From Mactra quadrangularis (taxonomy: Eukaryota; Mollusca; Bivalvia; Venerida; Mactridae), in NCBI GenBank assembly GCA_025267735.1, contig CM046303.1, positions 31,906,380 to 31,970,379 on the forward strand: a DNA stretch of 64,000 nt. Direction: 5' to 3'. Numbering within the stretch: position 1 is the stretch's first letter; each line of letters opens with the position of its first letter. The notes under the pieces were generated by a model. The model was not told the origin of the DNA. It worked only from the letters and a program-made list of their open reading frames with translations, and did no database searches. Below, one piece after another: positions 1 through 14,500 of this stretch. The translations under genes and the position numbers were made by a program.

Positions 1-961
1 AAAAACTACTAAAAAGTATTCAGTACTAAATTTTAAAGTACAATTCAGTTTCTCCAGATAAGTGAGTTCCTTTTAGATGAAATACACAAAAAAGTATTTC
101 CAAATGTAAATATCATAATTTATCTCAACACAACCATTAACTCACAGTTTTCACACAGGTGCCCAGTGCGATTTTCCCCTCATATTGTATGTTCTATGTA
201 TGTGATAAGAAGGAAAAATTCATCGGGCTCCTGTAAAATTTAAAATAAAATAATGTGATGAGAGTGTTGTAATGAATTATCAAATTTATATTTAGAAATA
301 CGTTTTGTGTGATTCACTCTAAGACATAAGAACTTTATTTATGTGTTTGGACTGACGTTCGGAAGGCCATTTCAAGGTTAGGATAAATGTTTTGATTTCT
401 TTCTAAATGTCTTATTTGTTGAGCTTTTTTTTATATTTTCACTGTCACATCTATACACTTAATGCATCACTTACAAAATATATCAAAATTATTTGGAATT
501 TATGGATATTTTGATATAATTAGTTACCCTACACTTGATAGATTTTTTAAATTTCAACAAATGATAAACCCTCATATGGCACTTTTAACAATGTGCTACT
601 ACCTGGTAAAACCAAAGTAAGATTTGAATGACAATCTGCAAGCTGTTGTAGTGAGGGCAGGGTGTAAAAATCGACCAATACAAACAAATAATTTTATACC
701 TCTTTTATTCATAGCATATAAATAACCCCCATAGTTTTGACCCACATTGTCATCAGTATTGATGAGCAATCAAAAGAAACAAATGAATGGATAAGTTCAT
801 ACAAACAATACACATGATCTAATACAATAACAACAACAACAACAACTCATTGTTGCAATTTAGAGAATTTAAATCTTCTATCAAAAATTGAAAACAAAGT
901 AATCTGATTACACTGAACACTATTTTTTTTAATTTCCTAACAACAAGAATCATTGGTACAA
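1..961. other. AT-rich non-coding DNA
   Basis: No exon, RNA gene or clear repeat unit seen. A short (CAA)n run near 826-845 is the only simple repeat. Confidence 0.6.
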
Positions 962-1090
962 ATGTTGGAGAGAGAATGGCTGTAGAAATAATTTCATTAA
1001 CAAGCTCTTTAAAGTATGCCCGCCAGGGAATCAATCCCACAACGCCTCGATCAGTTGACTTGCGTGCTACCAACTGAGCTAGCTGGGTTT
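962..1090 (-). repeat. tRNA-derived SINE, family S (truncated)
   Basis: Minus-strand tRNA-like head (AGCTCAGTTGGTAGC and a B box near GGGATTGATTCCC) followed by the conserved body that reads GAGAATGGCTGTAGAAATAATT on plus. Similar copies are at 5964, 11693, 19338, 41855, 58475 and 62322. It resembles the V-type SINEs reported from molluscs (memory, not searched). Confidence 0.75.
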
Positions 1091-1984
1091 TTGATATAAA
1101 TAATATTATGTCAGATCATATTATGGAGTTTTCTTGGCAGAAAATAAAAAAAATGAATGGTGATAATTTTGATAATATGATTGCAAGGAGATTGTATGGA
1201 GTTGTGATTATATCATACATAAACAATCTAATGTGTAAAGAAACATGGGGAATATGAACATTGCATTGTGTCATCCACATCCAATGGGGGAACATTTTAA
1301 TCATACATAAATAATTTGTATATCATTAATTAAACAAAAAAAAAATAATATGAATTCCAATAAAATCTACCTGATACTGATGGTTCTATATATAATATTA
1401 ACACACAACTATTTTGGCTTTCTTTGTAAACAAGAATGTTATGAAGCCCCTGGACTGCTCACCTGGGAATTAGATTCTAAGGACATCTGACACAAGATCT
1501 TTAGCTAACAATTTTATATTTAGCTGTATGAAATTAAACCTTTGTACTTAGGAGGGCCAATTTTAACTCCAGGGGCATAATTTGTGGGCACTTAGGGCTC
1601 AGGTGAGCTAAAGAATCAGTACATGCAAGTGTATACTAAAATAAACCAATAGCTTGGCAATATCTTGTATACTGATAAACTTTACATTCTTTTGCTGTGA
1701 AATATTTGGTTGCAATACCTCCATAATTATCATAAGTAAAGGTAATGTACCAGGTTCGTTTTGAAAAATTTAAAACCGAATTTTGAAATCAAACATACAA
1801 AAACACATACACACTTCATCTAGTGAGAAATAAACTTGAAAGGAAGTGAGATAAATACTTTACATACTTTAGTATTGTAATAAGTCATTAATGTGAGTGA
1901 AGTGAATACACAGACATTTATAAATATGAAACAAGTACTTAAAAGGACAATAAAATGCTGAACCATTAGTAATGTCATGGCATT

Positions 1985-2180
1985 GTATATCAACCAATCA
2001 GATTGACTCATACACAATAAGATGAAAATATGAACCAATCAAAACATTCAAAAATTAACATTTAGAAATATCATCCAATCAAATTCACAGATACATAATA
2101 ACAGAGAAATATGAACCAATCAAATGAATTGACACATAAAAGATCATAAATATCATTCTATCATATTCACAGACTAAAGT
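1985..2180. repeat. Degenerate tandem repeat with CCAAT boxes
   Basis: Four imperfect units of about 55-60 bp, each with ACCAATCA-type cores followed by AATTCACAGA- or ATTGACACATA-like text. Confidence 0.5.
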
Positions 2181-3225
2181 AAATGAAAAATCAGCACATA
2201 CTCCAATATATACAAATATATTACTATAATTAAGTATAATACATAATTATTTTGAATATCACAGTAATAAGATAAGAATGGATTTACACAGAATATAATT
2301 TTTTACACTAAATGCATGGTAAGTTACAGGTAGAAGCTAATTCAAGATAGTTAATAAAGATGGTTCACTGGAGTTCCACATAACAAAATATATCAAGTTG
2401 TATAATTACATACAATAATTAAACTTTATATTATTTGGACAGGATTTTACTTGCTTTTGTTTTAATTTAACTCCTTCCTTCAACAATTATTGGAAATATT
2501 CAAATAAAAAGTATGGTATAAAGTCTGCCTTAGTGTACGACCAATACATCTTCAGCCACAGATGATCATATAAACCTTTATTATCTGAAAGAGGGATTTA
2601 AGGTATATTTCCTAATATGTTGGCTTAAAAAGGCCAGATTTTAAAAGGTCAATTATATGTGCCAATCCTGTCAAATTGAATTTACTTACAAGTATGATAA
2701 TCAGTGTTCATAGAAATTACATTTAACCAGATGAACTTCCAGTAAGAAATTCAGTCAGAATATTTCTCTTGGAAAAGTGTGTTTAGAGATAAAGATATCA
2801 ATTACAGGACACGTTAATCAATAGAACAGAATCCTTCACACTTGACCACTACCACTTACATTATTATAAACATAGAAAATACAAGATTTATTTGAAAAAG
2901 TGAGAAAATCAAAAAGTTTTGCATGATATGATATAATTATTTTAACATACAAAAATAAGTTATAATTATGAAAATAATATAAAATCTAAAAAGAAATGCA
3001 ACAAAATTAGGTTTTTTATGACATGCTTAAACAGAGGATGAATAGCAATTAATCCGATGTTTCAAACCAAAGTCAAAATATACCAGACTAACAAATCAAA
3101 ACTAGAAACATAAGAAATATACAGCATATTTGAATACTTCACTACATGTTTTTGGTATATGAATAGCCTTTTATGAGTCCTATTATAATTATAAATAAAT
3201 AACATAATTACAATTTAACAAAATA
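2181..3225. other. AT-rich non-coding DNA
   Basis: Nothing recognisable: no splice-supported ORF and no repeat structure. Confidence 0.55.
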
Positions 3226-3600
3226 CAGTACCCACCAAAAGTTTGGAGACAAAAGGAATTTACAACAATTCTTGAATTTTTATTATTATTTTTGTAGAAT
3301 CATTACTTTTAATATGTTTAAGCATGGTTTGTGATAAAATAAAAACACATTTCATGAATGCAACGCATTTATACTATTCAGCATCTGACATCCTGAAGCC
3401 TCCAAAACCATGTCTATAATAATTATTTTCCATTACATACTTTTATGCTATATTTGTAGTATCAGTTTTAAGTATAAAGATAACCAAAATATAAAACAAA
3501 ATTAAAATGCATTTCAAAATAAACTGTTATGAAATTTTAGATAAAAGCTATGCAGTAGGCTTACAAAGTGAAAATGTCTCCAAACTTTTGGTGGGTACTG
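3226..3600. mobile_element. Tc1/mariner-type MITE with 26-bp perfect terminal inverted repeats
   Basis: The left end starts CAGTACCCACCAAAAGTTTG and the right end is its exact reverse complement over 26 bp. TA flanks both sides (3224-3225, 3601-3602). 375 bp, no coding capacity. Confidence 0.9.
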
Positions 3601-3602
3601 TA

Positions 3603-5533
3603 TAAATATTGAAAATCAATTAGAATTTTCATACCATTATGTCACAATAAACTGATGATTTGTGGATTTTTTCTGGTCTTACACCTCAACACTGAGTGTA
3701 ATTTGAGGTGGATATGTAGCATTATGCATTTAATACAGTTAATCAAATACAATACATTGCCGTCAAAAATTTTCTTTGCAATTGTAACAAGCTGTCTTTT
3801 TTTCATAAGCTAAAATAAATTTTGCACAAGTTGTATATACCCATTACAGGGCTCGACATCTAAGTGTTAAGGTAATTGTGAATGGCACTATACATTATTT
3901 TTTCATGGAGCACAAGGGATTGTTTTGTTCAATCAAGCTAGCATTCATAGACAGTGTTCACTGTCAGTCAAGTCTTATCTTTAAATGCATGCAAACTCAT
4001 ACTAAACTTAAATATTGACCTAGGTTTTAAGAAATGTAGTAAAAAAGAAAAAAATGCATAGATGATAGATTCAAATAAGGAAGATCAGTAACGGTAGTAG
4101 ACAAAAAATGCATAGCAACAAAATAAATATCAGCATCATTTAATAAATAAAGTAGGAACATCAAAGTTGAATATAAAGTTACAACTAAACTATACATATA
4201 ATTATTCTATGAAACACAAGAAAAAAATATAGAATTAGGTTAAATACTGTTTGTATCTTTTAAAACTATTATGGATTATCAGCCATATAAACCCTTGGCA
4301 TACAGTTTGCCTAACCACAAGTCAATGATCTCAACTACTTGACGGTGACCCTAGCATCAAGTCAGTATGACAAATTAAACAATACTTATAAAAACTAGAA
4401 AAAATCAACTAACAAGCATAACCTCTGCTTTCATTTTAATATTCAACTTTAGAAAGAAATTTTGTATTGAAAATGAAAGTATCATAGGCTTCAAATACAG
4501 AGAGTATGTTACTAATTAATATAAATTTGAGCAAGTCCATTCACAGAGATCATGGATTTCAATTTAATTAAAGCTTTTTCTCATAAAAATTCTTCCACGA
4601 CCCGTTTCTAGTCAACAAGTTTTCATCTACTCCCCTCTCTCCTCATAATGATAATTGTAAGACTTAAATACCTTGTCTTTAGCTGGATTATCACCAGTAA
4701 AAAGGAGCACAAATTGCAATTTTTATAATAAGTCCTCACACATTGTCATGGTCACCAGGATTATGGCTCAAATGGCTATTTTCTGCAACCAATAACTCCA
4801 GGAACACTATGGTCAAGTTGCACCTCTGCCAAACAAATACAGTGACAAAATAAGAGTATTCTAAAATTGACCCATTCCATTTACAGGCCAAAAATTATTT
4901 TTTTGTCCTAATCAAAACTAGTATGTGTAATAAGTTTAATAAATCAGAAAGTAAAACACTAATATATAACATATTGCAAATACATTAAAGAGTGAAAATA
5001 TCTGTTTTAGAGTAAATATAACCTTGAGTGTTGATAACACAAATGTACAATGGATACAAAATTTGCATTTCTTGACATGAAAACAAAACCTAGTCTTCTA
5101 TAGATTGAGTGACATTGAAGTACATTTTAGCCTTGTGATAGCAAATCAGTGATAATGAAACATATTATAACAATAACAATTAATCATAAATAACTCAAGA
5201 ACAGAATGTATCACAACATTATGAAGAAAACATTAAGTAAATAATGATAAAAAGGTCACCCAATCTTACCAAAACAACATAATAATCCCTCTTTATGCCA
5301 TTGTTGGTGTCACTTAGTGACAAAAATGTCCCACAAAATTTACATTGAAACATATAGAAAATTGTCTCCAAAAGTTGTCTCAAAACTATAAAATGTCACC
5401 ATGTTTCAGATCCCAAAATGACCAATATGAAACATCCAATTAACAAAATGCAACTATAAAATGGAATGTACAAAAATAATGGTATTTATGTATAAATAAC
5501 ACACAACACAAACAATTAAAATTCTCGTTTTCA
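3603..5533. other. Intergenic / possible PDXDC1 3' UTR
   Basis: AT-rich with no ORF or repeat of note. No convincing minus-strand AATAAA lies close downstream of the PDXDC1 stop. Confidence 0.5.
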
Positions 5534-5567
5534 TCATTCTTCTTGGTCCTGACTGTCTAAGTTTAAA
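5534..5567 (-). CDS. PDXDC1: PDXDC1 terminal coding exon 25
   Basis: Eleven codons giving [11 protein letters not shown] then TGA. The acceptor TTTCAG and the phase fit exon 24 exactly. The short acidic ending is not recognisable on its own, so this exon rests on splice logic. Confidence 0.75.
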
Positions 5568-8500
5568 CTGAAACAAGAAAAAACAATACACAAAATAAAT
5601 ACAGATGAAATAAGTCTACCACTGCAGAGCAACACCACTGCAGTGCAACACCACTGCAGAGCAACACCATTGCAGAGTAAAATCAGAGTGTTGATAAATT
5701 ATCAGCACCCGGGTGCAATTGACACAAGTGTCACAGCTCCAATACTACATGGAAAAATATTTTTGTGGACAAAAATTCTGTGCCTGGGCCTAGCAACTGA
5801 TTAACAGTTAAATCTAGACATTTCCAGACATGGTGAGTAGTTTGACTGACAACTTTGATAAGATCTATGCAATGTGTTGCTACCAAGTTGAACCAAAAAA
5901 CACTACACTTTCAATACCATTTTTATGTACTAAATCAGTAAACTTAAGTTTATGGCAGCATTGTTTGTTTGTTTGTTGGGTTAAACGCCGTAGTAACACA
6001 TCATATAAGATCATATAACTGCGGTCAGTCAACCTACTCACTCCTTCTGGAAAGGCTAAATCTCTGGCTTAAGCTGTTAACCAACTACTAAGTGCAAACT
6101 TTTGTCCGTGACTGACAACTGCCCTACATAATTAAAATTCATTGGTAGGAGGGAGAATGGCTGTAGAAATAATTTCATGACCAAGCTCCACGAAAATATG
6201 TCCCCAATGTTTTTTTCCTTAACTTTGGGAATATGACCCATACCCCTAGCATTGGGAATTTTATCGGCATTATGGTTCAAATTGGGATTAAATGTCATGC
6301 AAATTTAATAACAAAAGCAAATTGAACAAATTTTTTAGTTTCATTTTCCATTAAGTTAGTTAGTTAATTAAAAAGAAAGATTACTGGGATGTATAATTTT
6401 AATCTGAAACATACTTAAAGCTGGGTTTTTTTTCAAAAATTTTTTTTAAGTTAAATTGGGAATTTTGGATTGAAATTTGGGAAAAAAAGATATGATTTTA
6501 AATTGGGAATATAGCCAATAAACGGCTATAAAATTGACCAAAAATAAACACTGGTCCCGCTCGGGAATCGAACCCAACACCCCTAGGTCAGTAGACTTGC
6601 CTGCTACCAACTAAGCTAGCCGGGTGGCTTATGGCAGTATTGTGACTTATCAATCTGTCTGTAATCAATACCAATAAGTTATATTTATGTGTATAAAAAT
6701 AAATTTTTCATGTGTCTATTGTCAACCAAAAATTGAAGGTAATCTTATATACTAACCTAAGATTGCCATTAGGTGATGGTAGAGATTCATGTCCCTCTGA
6801 TAAATCACCTTCATTTATAGAATGTACAAGTCCAGCTTTCACATCACCAGCAGTTTTTGTACCTGACGATGATGATGATGCTGATGCTACTGATGTTATA
6901 GAGGTATCTAATTGTGATGGTGGTGATTTAGCACTACGTACACTAGACATTGAACTAGATGATGTAGTCCTAGATCTAGTATCTGGTGGACTACCTGCTT
7001 GTATCTGCATCTTATACTTGTACGTCTCTTCTGTACTGGCTATGGTACCTATCAATTTATACAAGATGTACATTGTATAAGATAATTGTTTTTTTTTATT
7101 GGATTTTATGCTTTTCATTTTAAAATAAACAAATATAGGCTACAGACAATCTAAAGCAATGGTAATAAAAGCAAAATATTTTTAATACAGGGACCCTTTT
7201 CTTCTAAAATTTGAATGTTTTTGACTTAAAAATCATCAAACAAGAGCATTCCAAGGAGAATGTGCTTGACTATTATAGTGTATTTGTGTAAACAACAGCT
7301 ATCTATAATAGTGTGCAAAACAGTTGAGATAAGCAAGATTTCAAATATATATTCAATCTGTTCAGTGACTTCAAAGATAAAACATTGCACAAAAAAAAAA
7401 CTTAACCAAATAATTTTGCAGATTCAAACGCACAACAGAGTAGGATAGCCTCACTATTCATAGACTAGTTGAGCTATAAATAGCATGATTTTACAATAAC
7501 CAAAGCCGTCTTTATATCAGAAGTTAACTGTATCCAACTTACCATTAACAAGATTAAATGTCCTTCCTTTTACAACATCTTTAGGAGGAGGTGACCACCA
7601 GTTCATCATTGAACCAATCATTGGTATTTGTCTTAATACACCCTGTAATATAAGCATAAACTTGATTTACTTCTTTTGGTATTTTTCGGGAAAACTCACA
7701 GTTGATCGTCCATCCAACTTAGTAAGATGAAATAATAAAAGCAATTTTTGAAGCTGTTGTACAAAACATAGGTTTTTTTCACACCTCTGACCATCTATCT
7801 TTACAAAACAATGTTTATAGAAAATATAAACAAAGATTTATGAACTACAAACCAGGAAGAATTTATTTGAAGTAATTGTTATGATGTGAGGATATCACTC
7901 CAAAGACAAAAAATTCTTGAAATCTGTCTTTCATGATTTCTTGAATTTTTTTCAAGTACTTTTTGCCAAATGTTTAGATGCCATTTTCCACAGTGGAAAT
8001 AAAGACCAAGTCTTTTTTGGTGTTTTACTTGGTATTGGAATTATTGGGCGGGCATTGAATATACATGTAAGGTTGCATAAGAACTAAACATGAAATATTG
8101 AAATATTTTCCATACCTACAAAATACTTCATATATTTTCAGTTGCAAGTATGGCCAAGTGGAAAAGGAGTTGCACTCATTGGACGTTGATTCATATTATT
8201 ATTGTATAAGTTTACCACAGAATAGGCCACAACATGTACTCAAGAGAAATATATTCAAGATGTTGAAACTTTACTTTCTTTTAATCATATTGCTAATGTA
8301 ATTATAATGCCCTCCAAAGGTTTTTGGACCATTTATACTATTTTGAGAAAAACATATCAAGCAAACCACAGGACATTTAAGTAAAATTAGATCATGTAAA
8401 CCACAGGACATTTAAGGAAAATTAAAGCTTATTCGTGAAACAACTTTTGAATGATATGTTCATAAACTAATAAAAGCTGATTTTAGAAATTTACTCAGGT

Positions 8501-11500
8501 GACTGTTTATTTCTTTTGTTCATGGGTAAATGAGTATCAGTTTATCCTAAAACAGGATTTTGTCCAAGAACTTTTGGATGGCACTGAAGATAAATTATCA
8601 TTAATACCTCTTGTTGGAGTTTATGTTGATTTTCAACCACTAAATCTTTGTTGGCTTCTTCAATACCTTTCTGTATTAATTCTGACATTGTTTCAAAATA
8701 CTACAATAAAGAAAATAAAACAATGGTTTAACACTATGAGTATATGGCAAATGGCGAATTAAAAAAAAATGTACTGAACTTTTTTATAAAGTATGTTTTT
8801 TCTCAAAGAGTGACATGTGCTTAGCAAAAAAGTATCATCAACAAGTTTTCACACTTCCGGTATGGCAGCCATCTTGAATTTCAAAATGGCCACCAATTTA
8901 AACTGTTTATAGTCAAAAAGCATTAAACTGGTACTCAATACATATTTAGAAGTTTACATTGATCTTAATTTAGAACAAAAAAACAACACTTGCTTGTTAT
9001 ATTGTGTAAATGTTTAAATCTATATCTATGTCATTTTATAGAAGCAATAGGTATAAACAAACTTGTCATGACAGAAATTATCACAGGGAATTGTCAAGTT
9101 ACCTCCCTTTGATTTTTCAAACATACCTTTTATATACTTATATACAAGGGGTACAACTGCGTTTACTAGACCGATTCATCTAGATTTATTATTTTGTGGC
9201 TCACAAAAAATACTGATACCCTGGTAGCACTTTAACCACACGATTAAATAGACTAAACATACGTCTTCGAACAATGAATGTTTAATGTTTCAAAGGGCAG
9301 ATCATTAATACGATTAGATTATCAAAAACATACAAAACAGTACAAAAATCTCAACTTGGACAAGTTAGTGCACAGTTGAACAGAATGAAATTGACAAAAT
9401 TTCAATGTTACGTCGATTCAAGCATGATTTACTCCGTGTTAGATTGTGTTTCTCGCTTCACTAGTTATAAAAATACAAAACATCGTGCCAATTATAACCA
9501 GACATGAAACAAAGCGAATATATGTACACTTTTTATCTGATTTAACCTTAAAAAATTATTCTCACAACCATTTTCACTGATACGTCACACACATAATAAT
9601 CTAATTAGTTAAACAATTTCTGATTCGACGAACCGTACGGGGGTTTTCCTACTTTCAAACGAGACAACAAAAATACTACGAAAAAGTCGAAATCTTCCAA
9701 ATTTGATTCAGTCAATTAGTCGGAAGTCTTGGCGATTTTCGTTTACAAAATTAACCAATCAAAAAGTTTCTTACAAGTTCCTTGAATAAATTAAGGATAC
9801 CGGCTACAACATTGATTATCGAATAGAGTTTGTTAATTTCGCTTTTTATGGCTCGCAAGTGTTTCTCTCAAGGTGGAGAGTTATATTTATGACATCTTTA
9901 TTTAATAATATTGTTTTTCTGTCATATTTTCTTTTATTGGGGTAAATATGTCATTTTGAAACATGAAAATAAAACGATTTTCCTCGAGAAATGTCGATTT
10001 CATCTGTGCACTAACTTGTCCGAGTTGAGATTTTTGTGCTGTTTTTTTATGTTTTTGAAACTTTAATCGTATTAACGGTCTGCCCTATGAAACATTTAAT
10101 ATTCATAGCTCGAAGAGTTATGTTTAATCAATTTAATCGTTGCGTTAAAGTACCGCTAGGGTATCAGAACTTTTTGTGATTCTCAAAATAATAAATCAAG
10201 ATGAAGTGGTCAAGTAAATGCAGTTGTACCCCTTGTATATAAGTATATAAAAGGTATGTTTGAAAAATCAAAGGGAGGTAACTTGACAATTCCCTGTGAA
10301 AATTATTTGAGTGTCAGTTTAATGCTCTTGACAATACAAACTTTAACTTTGAAACATATATAGTGCATACAAAAAAACAACATGTTTTGGTAAACATTAA
10401 AAATTAGACAATTCATTTTAGGGGAAGGCAGTAATGAAAATAAAATATGTGTAATTTATTTTAACAAAATTAGCATGGTTGATAAACCACCATCACTTGG
10501 TAAATCATGCTTGTTATGTTAGAACACTTTCCATTGCACCAACAACTAAGACACAAGTAAAACAAATCACAATTGTTTATTTTAAAGTCATCCTGGGCAT
10601 CCCTCGTCGTGGGTTAGTTCATTGTATTGTTATTATAAACAGTGTTTTGTTTTTTTGTTCGAACTATAAATATGAATGTAATCAAGAATAATAAATATAT
10701 ATAAAAATAGGTCTTGTATGAATTGACTCATAATATGCTACAAATCTGTGTGTGTGTAGTATTGTTACATTTTATTCAACTATCAGTTGTGCATAAATTA
10801 ACCTGGCTGATTTAAATCAAGTCTACAGTACTTCTGTATTCATAATTAATAAAAACAGATATTTATAGTCATAAATCAGCAGGGTTTATGTATGTGCCAC
10901 TAAAAATTAGATAAATTTAACGATAATGTTGACGTTCATGTTGTGTATTAAATCATTTTTGCCTCAATTTTGACAAATTTTGAATTCAAATCAACGTATG
11001 AATATATATTTGGTCAAATCTAATACATGAGTAAGGAAATATAGTTCTGTTATTTTAACCTGTCACAACTTAAATAATTACACGGTCACTGAATTTGTTA
11101 TTTTTAATTTCTTTGGAACTTGTTATTTCCCCAATATTCAAAATCGCTGAATACATAGTTAGATCATCAATAATTGATATGGATCAGTGGCTCAATGGTT
11201 AAAAAGAAGTTAAATAAGTGACCATGTAATTATTCAAGTTTTGACAGGTTAATAAAACAGAACTATACATGTGGTTGTCCAAACAAGTTGTTTTAGCAAC
11301 AACTTGTACATGGATTTTAGATTGCTTAAATGAAATTGTCAGTTGCCCAGATTAAAAAGTGGTAGTCAAAGACAACCAGACACCCACTTATTTCATAGAC
11401 TGTATACATCATCAGATATATACACAGATTTATACACTTTAAGACACCATTAGTCTTCAAATACCTGCAAGACTGTACTATTACAAGAATGTGAAACAAT

Positions 11501-14500
11501 ACAATAACTTTACCTTGGAAGTTTCTTCTACTTCTTTACCTGTAGTTTGTACCATTTCAACTAATTCATGTACATCTGTATCTTCAGTTATTAAACCAAA
11601 TTTAACACATGCCATCTCATTATCAGCATAACCTGTAATCATCACAATATACTGATATAATACTTAAGTTTTGTTCAACAACTCAAAGCATCCACCTGCC
11701 TAGGTCAGTCGGGAGCATGCAAATCTACTGATCTAAGGGCTCCCTGGATCCATTTCCAGGGTGGGCATACTTTCATAGAGTTTGGTCATGAAATTATTTT
11801 TACAGCCATTCTCCCTCCTACCACAGAGTATAAATCCTATTAGGGCAGTTATCAGTCATTGATTGAAGTATGCACAGCAAGTAGAATATGGGAAAATATT
11901 AGCACCCTGCTATACTGCTCCAGTGCATTCACCACAGTCCTTTTTTCGAAACATTTAAAATTTGTTGGTATTAATGCTCTAACCAATTCATATCCTGGTG
12001 CATCAGTACTCGTACATGTTGGACCACTGTTCAGTATTATTGTATTGGTAGAAAAAAAAGATCTAATCTGCCACACAAAACAAGTAAAGTTTATATAATA
12101 AAGTAAATATTACCTAATGAGAATGCATTATCTGTAGTTTTAAGTTTCTGTACAAGATCAATATTTAATTTATTGATTTCTTTCTTAGCTATTTCATCCA
12201 GAGAATCAGTACCTTCAGTTAAATATGCACTTGGTATATATCTGTAAGTACATAAAATAATGTATTGTTTACAATTCAGGTTTAATATATTTTTTCTAAT
12301 ACATCCTGGGAACTCTGGTGCCAGTGCTTTTATCAACACTGTTTTTGGTTATATAACTTAGGTATATAACTTATAAGGCAGCTGTAGAGCCTGACTAGCT
12401 TACTACAACAGTATTCTTCAACCATTAATTGCTTATCTTTTCATAAAGAACAGACAACTTTTATCAGTATAGAGGAAAATCTACATTTTATGTATTTTTC
12501 AAAGAATCATATAAAGGTTTAAACAGTCATAGCCAGGACTGGATGGTTGGATTTGGACGTTACCATTGTAATCATGGCCTTAGCTCATATGTAGGGATGG
12601 ATGCTGTCACAGGCGATCTTCGTCATATATATATAAGAGCCATAGACGAAGATTGCCTGTGGATGCTGTTAGAATTCCAATAGCTTCCAGTTACTACTTG
12701 TTAAGAGATACATGTATTCAACTCTAATGTAATGTTCAAGCATTAGAAGTTAATAATGTTCACAATATAAGTCAGCAACATCAAACCTGTTGCTTAGCAA
12801 CCAAAAATATCAGGATTATAAGGCCCTTGAGGTATCTGAATTGCTTATATTCTCAAAACACAACAGTAATGTTTCAAAACACAACAGTAATGTCATTTAT
12901 TGTTACTACAAATAACAAGATAAACATTTTACATACATAATGGTCTATGTTAATAAGAGAATGCTTAAAGATACTTACTGCACAGCTCCAAGACCTGCCC
13001 AATTAGAGACTTCAATTAATTGAAGATTTTCATGTTCCTCAGTAACTATTCTAAATTTCTCATAATTTAATGTTGTAGCATCAAGGACATCCTGGAAAAC
13101 AATAACCAATCTGATTTAAATCTGATCTAAAACTCACCACTTGTACACAGACTTTTTTACATCAAACAAGTTCTGCTTGTATCATCAAGCGTCTTACAAC
13201 TGATTTTAGTCGTAAATCCTTCTATTTTGTATTGTTAAATTGTCATAAGATTTTTGATAATATGCTGCCCTGATCTTTGCTATTATAATACTCATGATAC
13301 AGTTATCATGCTTTCAGACTTACATTATATAAGTAGAGAACAGGACTCAATATGCCAATAATCATCCACTCACAGTCTGTGAATATCTTATCTTTAAACA
13401 AAGATTGAACAACAGTACAACACAATTATAATACAAATATAGCAAAAATAATTAAGTATTTGTATTTAACAATCATGAATACATGCCGTTTAATTCTGAG
13501 GAACTTCACAAAAATGGGCGCTTGTCATATCACAGGTTAAACACAAAACGGTCATGACTCACTTTTTTGCTTATATTGTGATATGCCTGTTTTGCGCTAA
13601 ACCCATGATATGGCAACTGAATCTATCAAACTGATTTTGAACAAAAAGATCTATTACAAATCCATCCTCTACAGACTATTTAATAAACACTAAGAAGTAA
13701 AAAATACAAAATTCTATAGTCTAAAAACACAAGTGCTGAAGTACTTACTAATTGTCTTGAAAGTGAAGCAATAAAATGCTCCAAATCTTCTTTCACTGTA
13801 CCAATTACTGTAAATATATGATATTTCAGATTACAATATTGCAGCACATGTATAATACAGCTTCTTAACCACATCGATTTCAGGTTTTTGGTAAACTGTA
13901 TGCTTAGAAATCAAAAGGGCCCTGGTTTCAATCACAGCTCGGGACTTGAATTTTTACTGGATTACAATACTTACAATATCATACTTTCAAATCGATGTCT
14001 CTTTATCATTATATCATAAGGACACCATAAAAATTATAGAAATATAAATAGTTTGCATGCAAAGCTGTACTGTGTTATTGATGATAAAAACAATAACCAA
14101 AAGCTTATTCATTGATACCTTAATCAATACTGAGTATAAAAATTGGATAAAAAATTGAATGTCCCAACCCTGCATGTTAGCAGGAAGCACTATGTCTTGT
14201 TTGGAAATTTTGGTTGCCAAAAGAAGATTTGGTTGCTTGTACTAAAAAGTGGTTAACCCAGACAACTAGACACCCACTAACTTTATAGTCTGCTTTATTG
14301 ACTAACAATAAAGAGGAAACTAAATACGACTAGAACAACAAATTGGGTGCTGAGAAAATACGTGGACAAGATTTTTCATCAAAGGGCCATAACTCAGCAA
14401 AAAAATCAATGAACTGTAACCAAAATGGGATATGTCATGGATGCCAGATATCTGGTATATGTGTTAAGTTAGAATCAAATCTGTAAAATAGGTGCTGAGA

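Noticed and set aside
6712..7080. 122-codon plus-strand ORF
   Set aside because: Antisense to PDXDC1 exon 24, whose homology and splice sites are clear.
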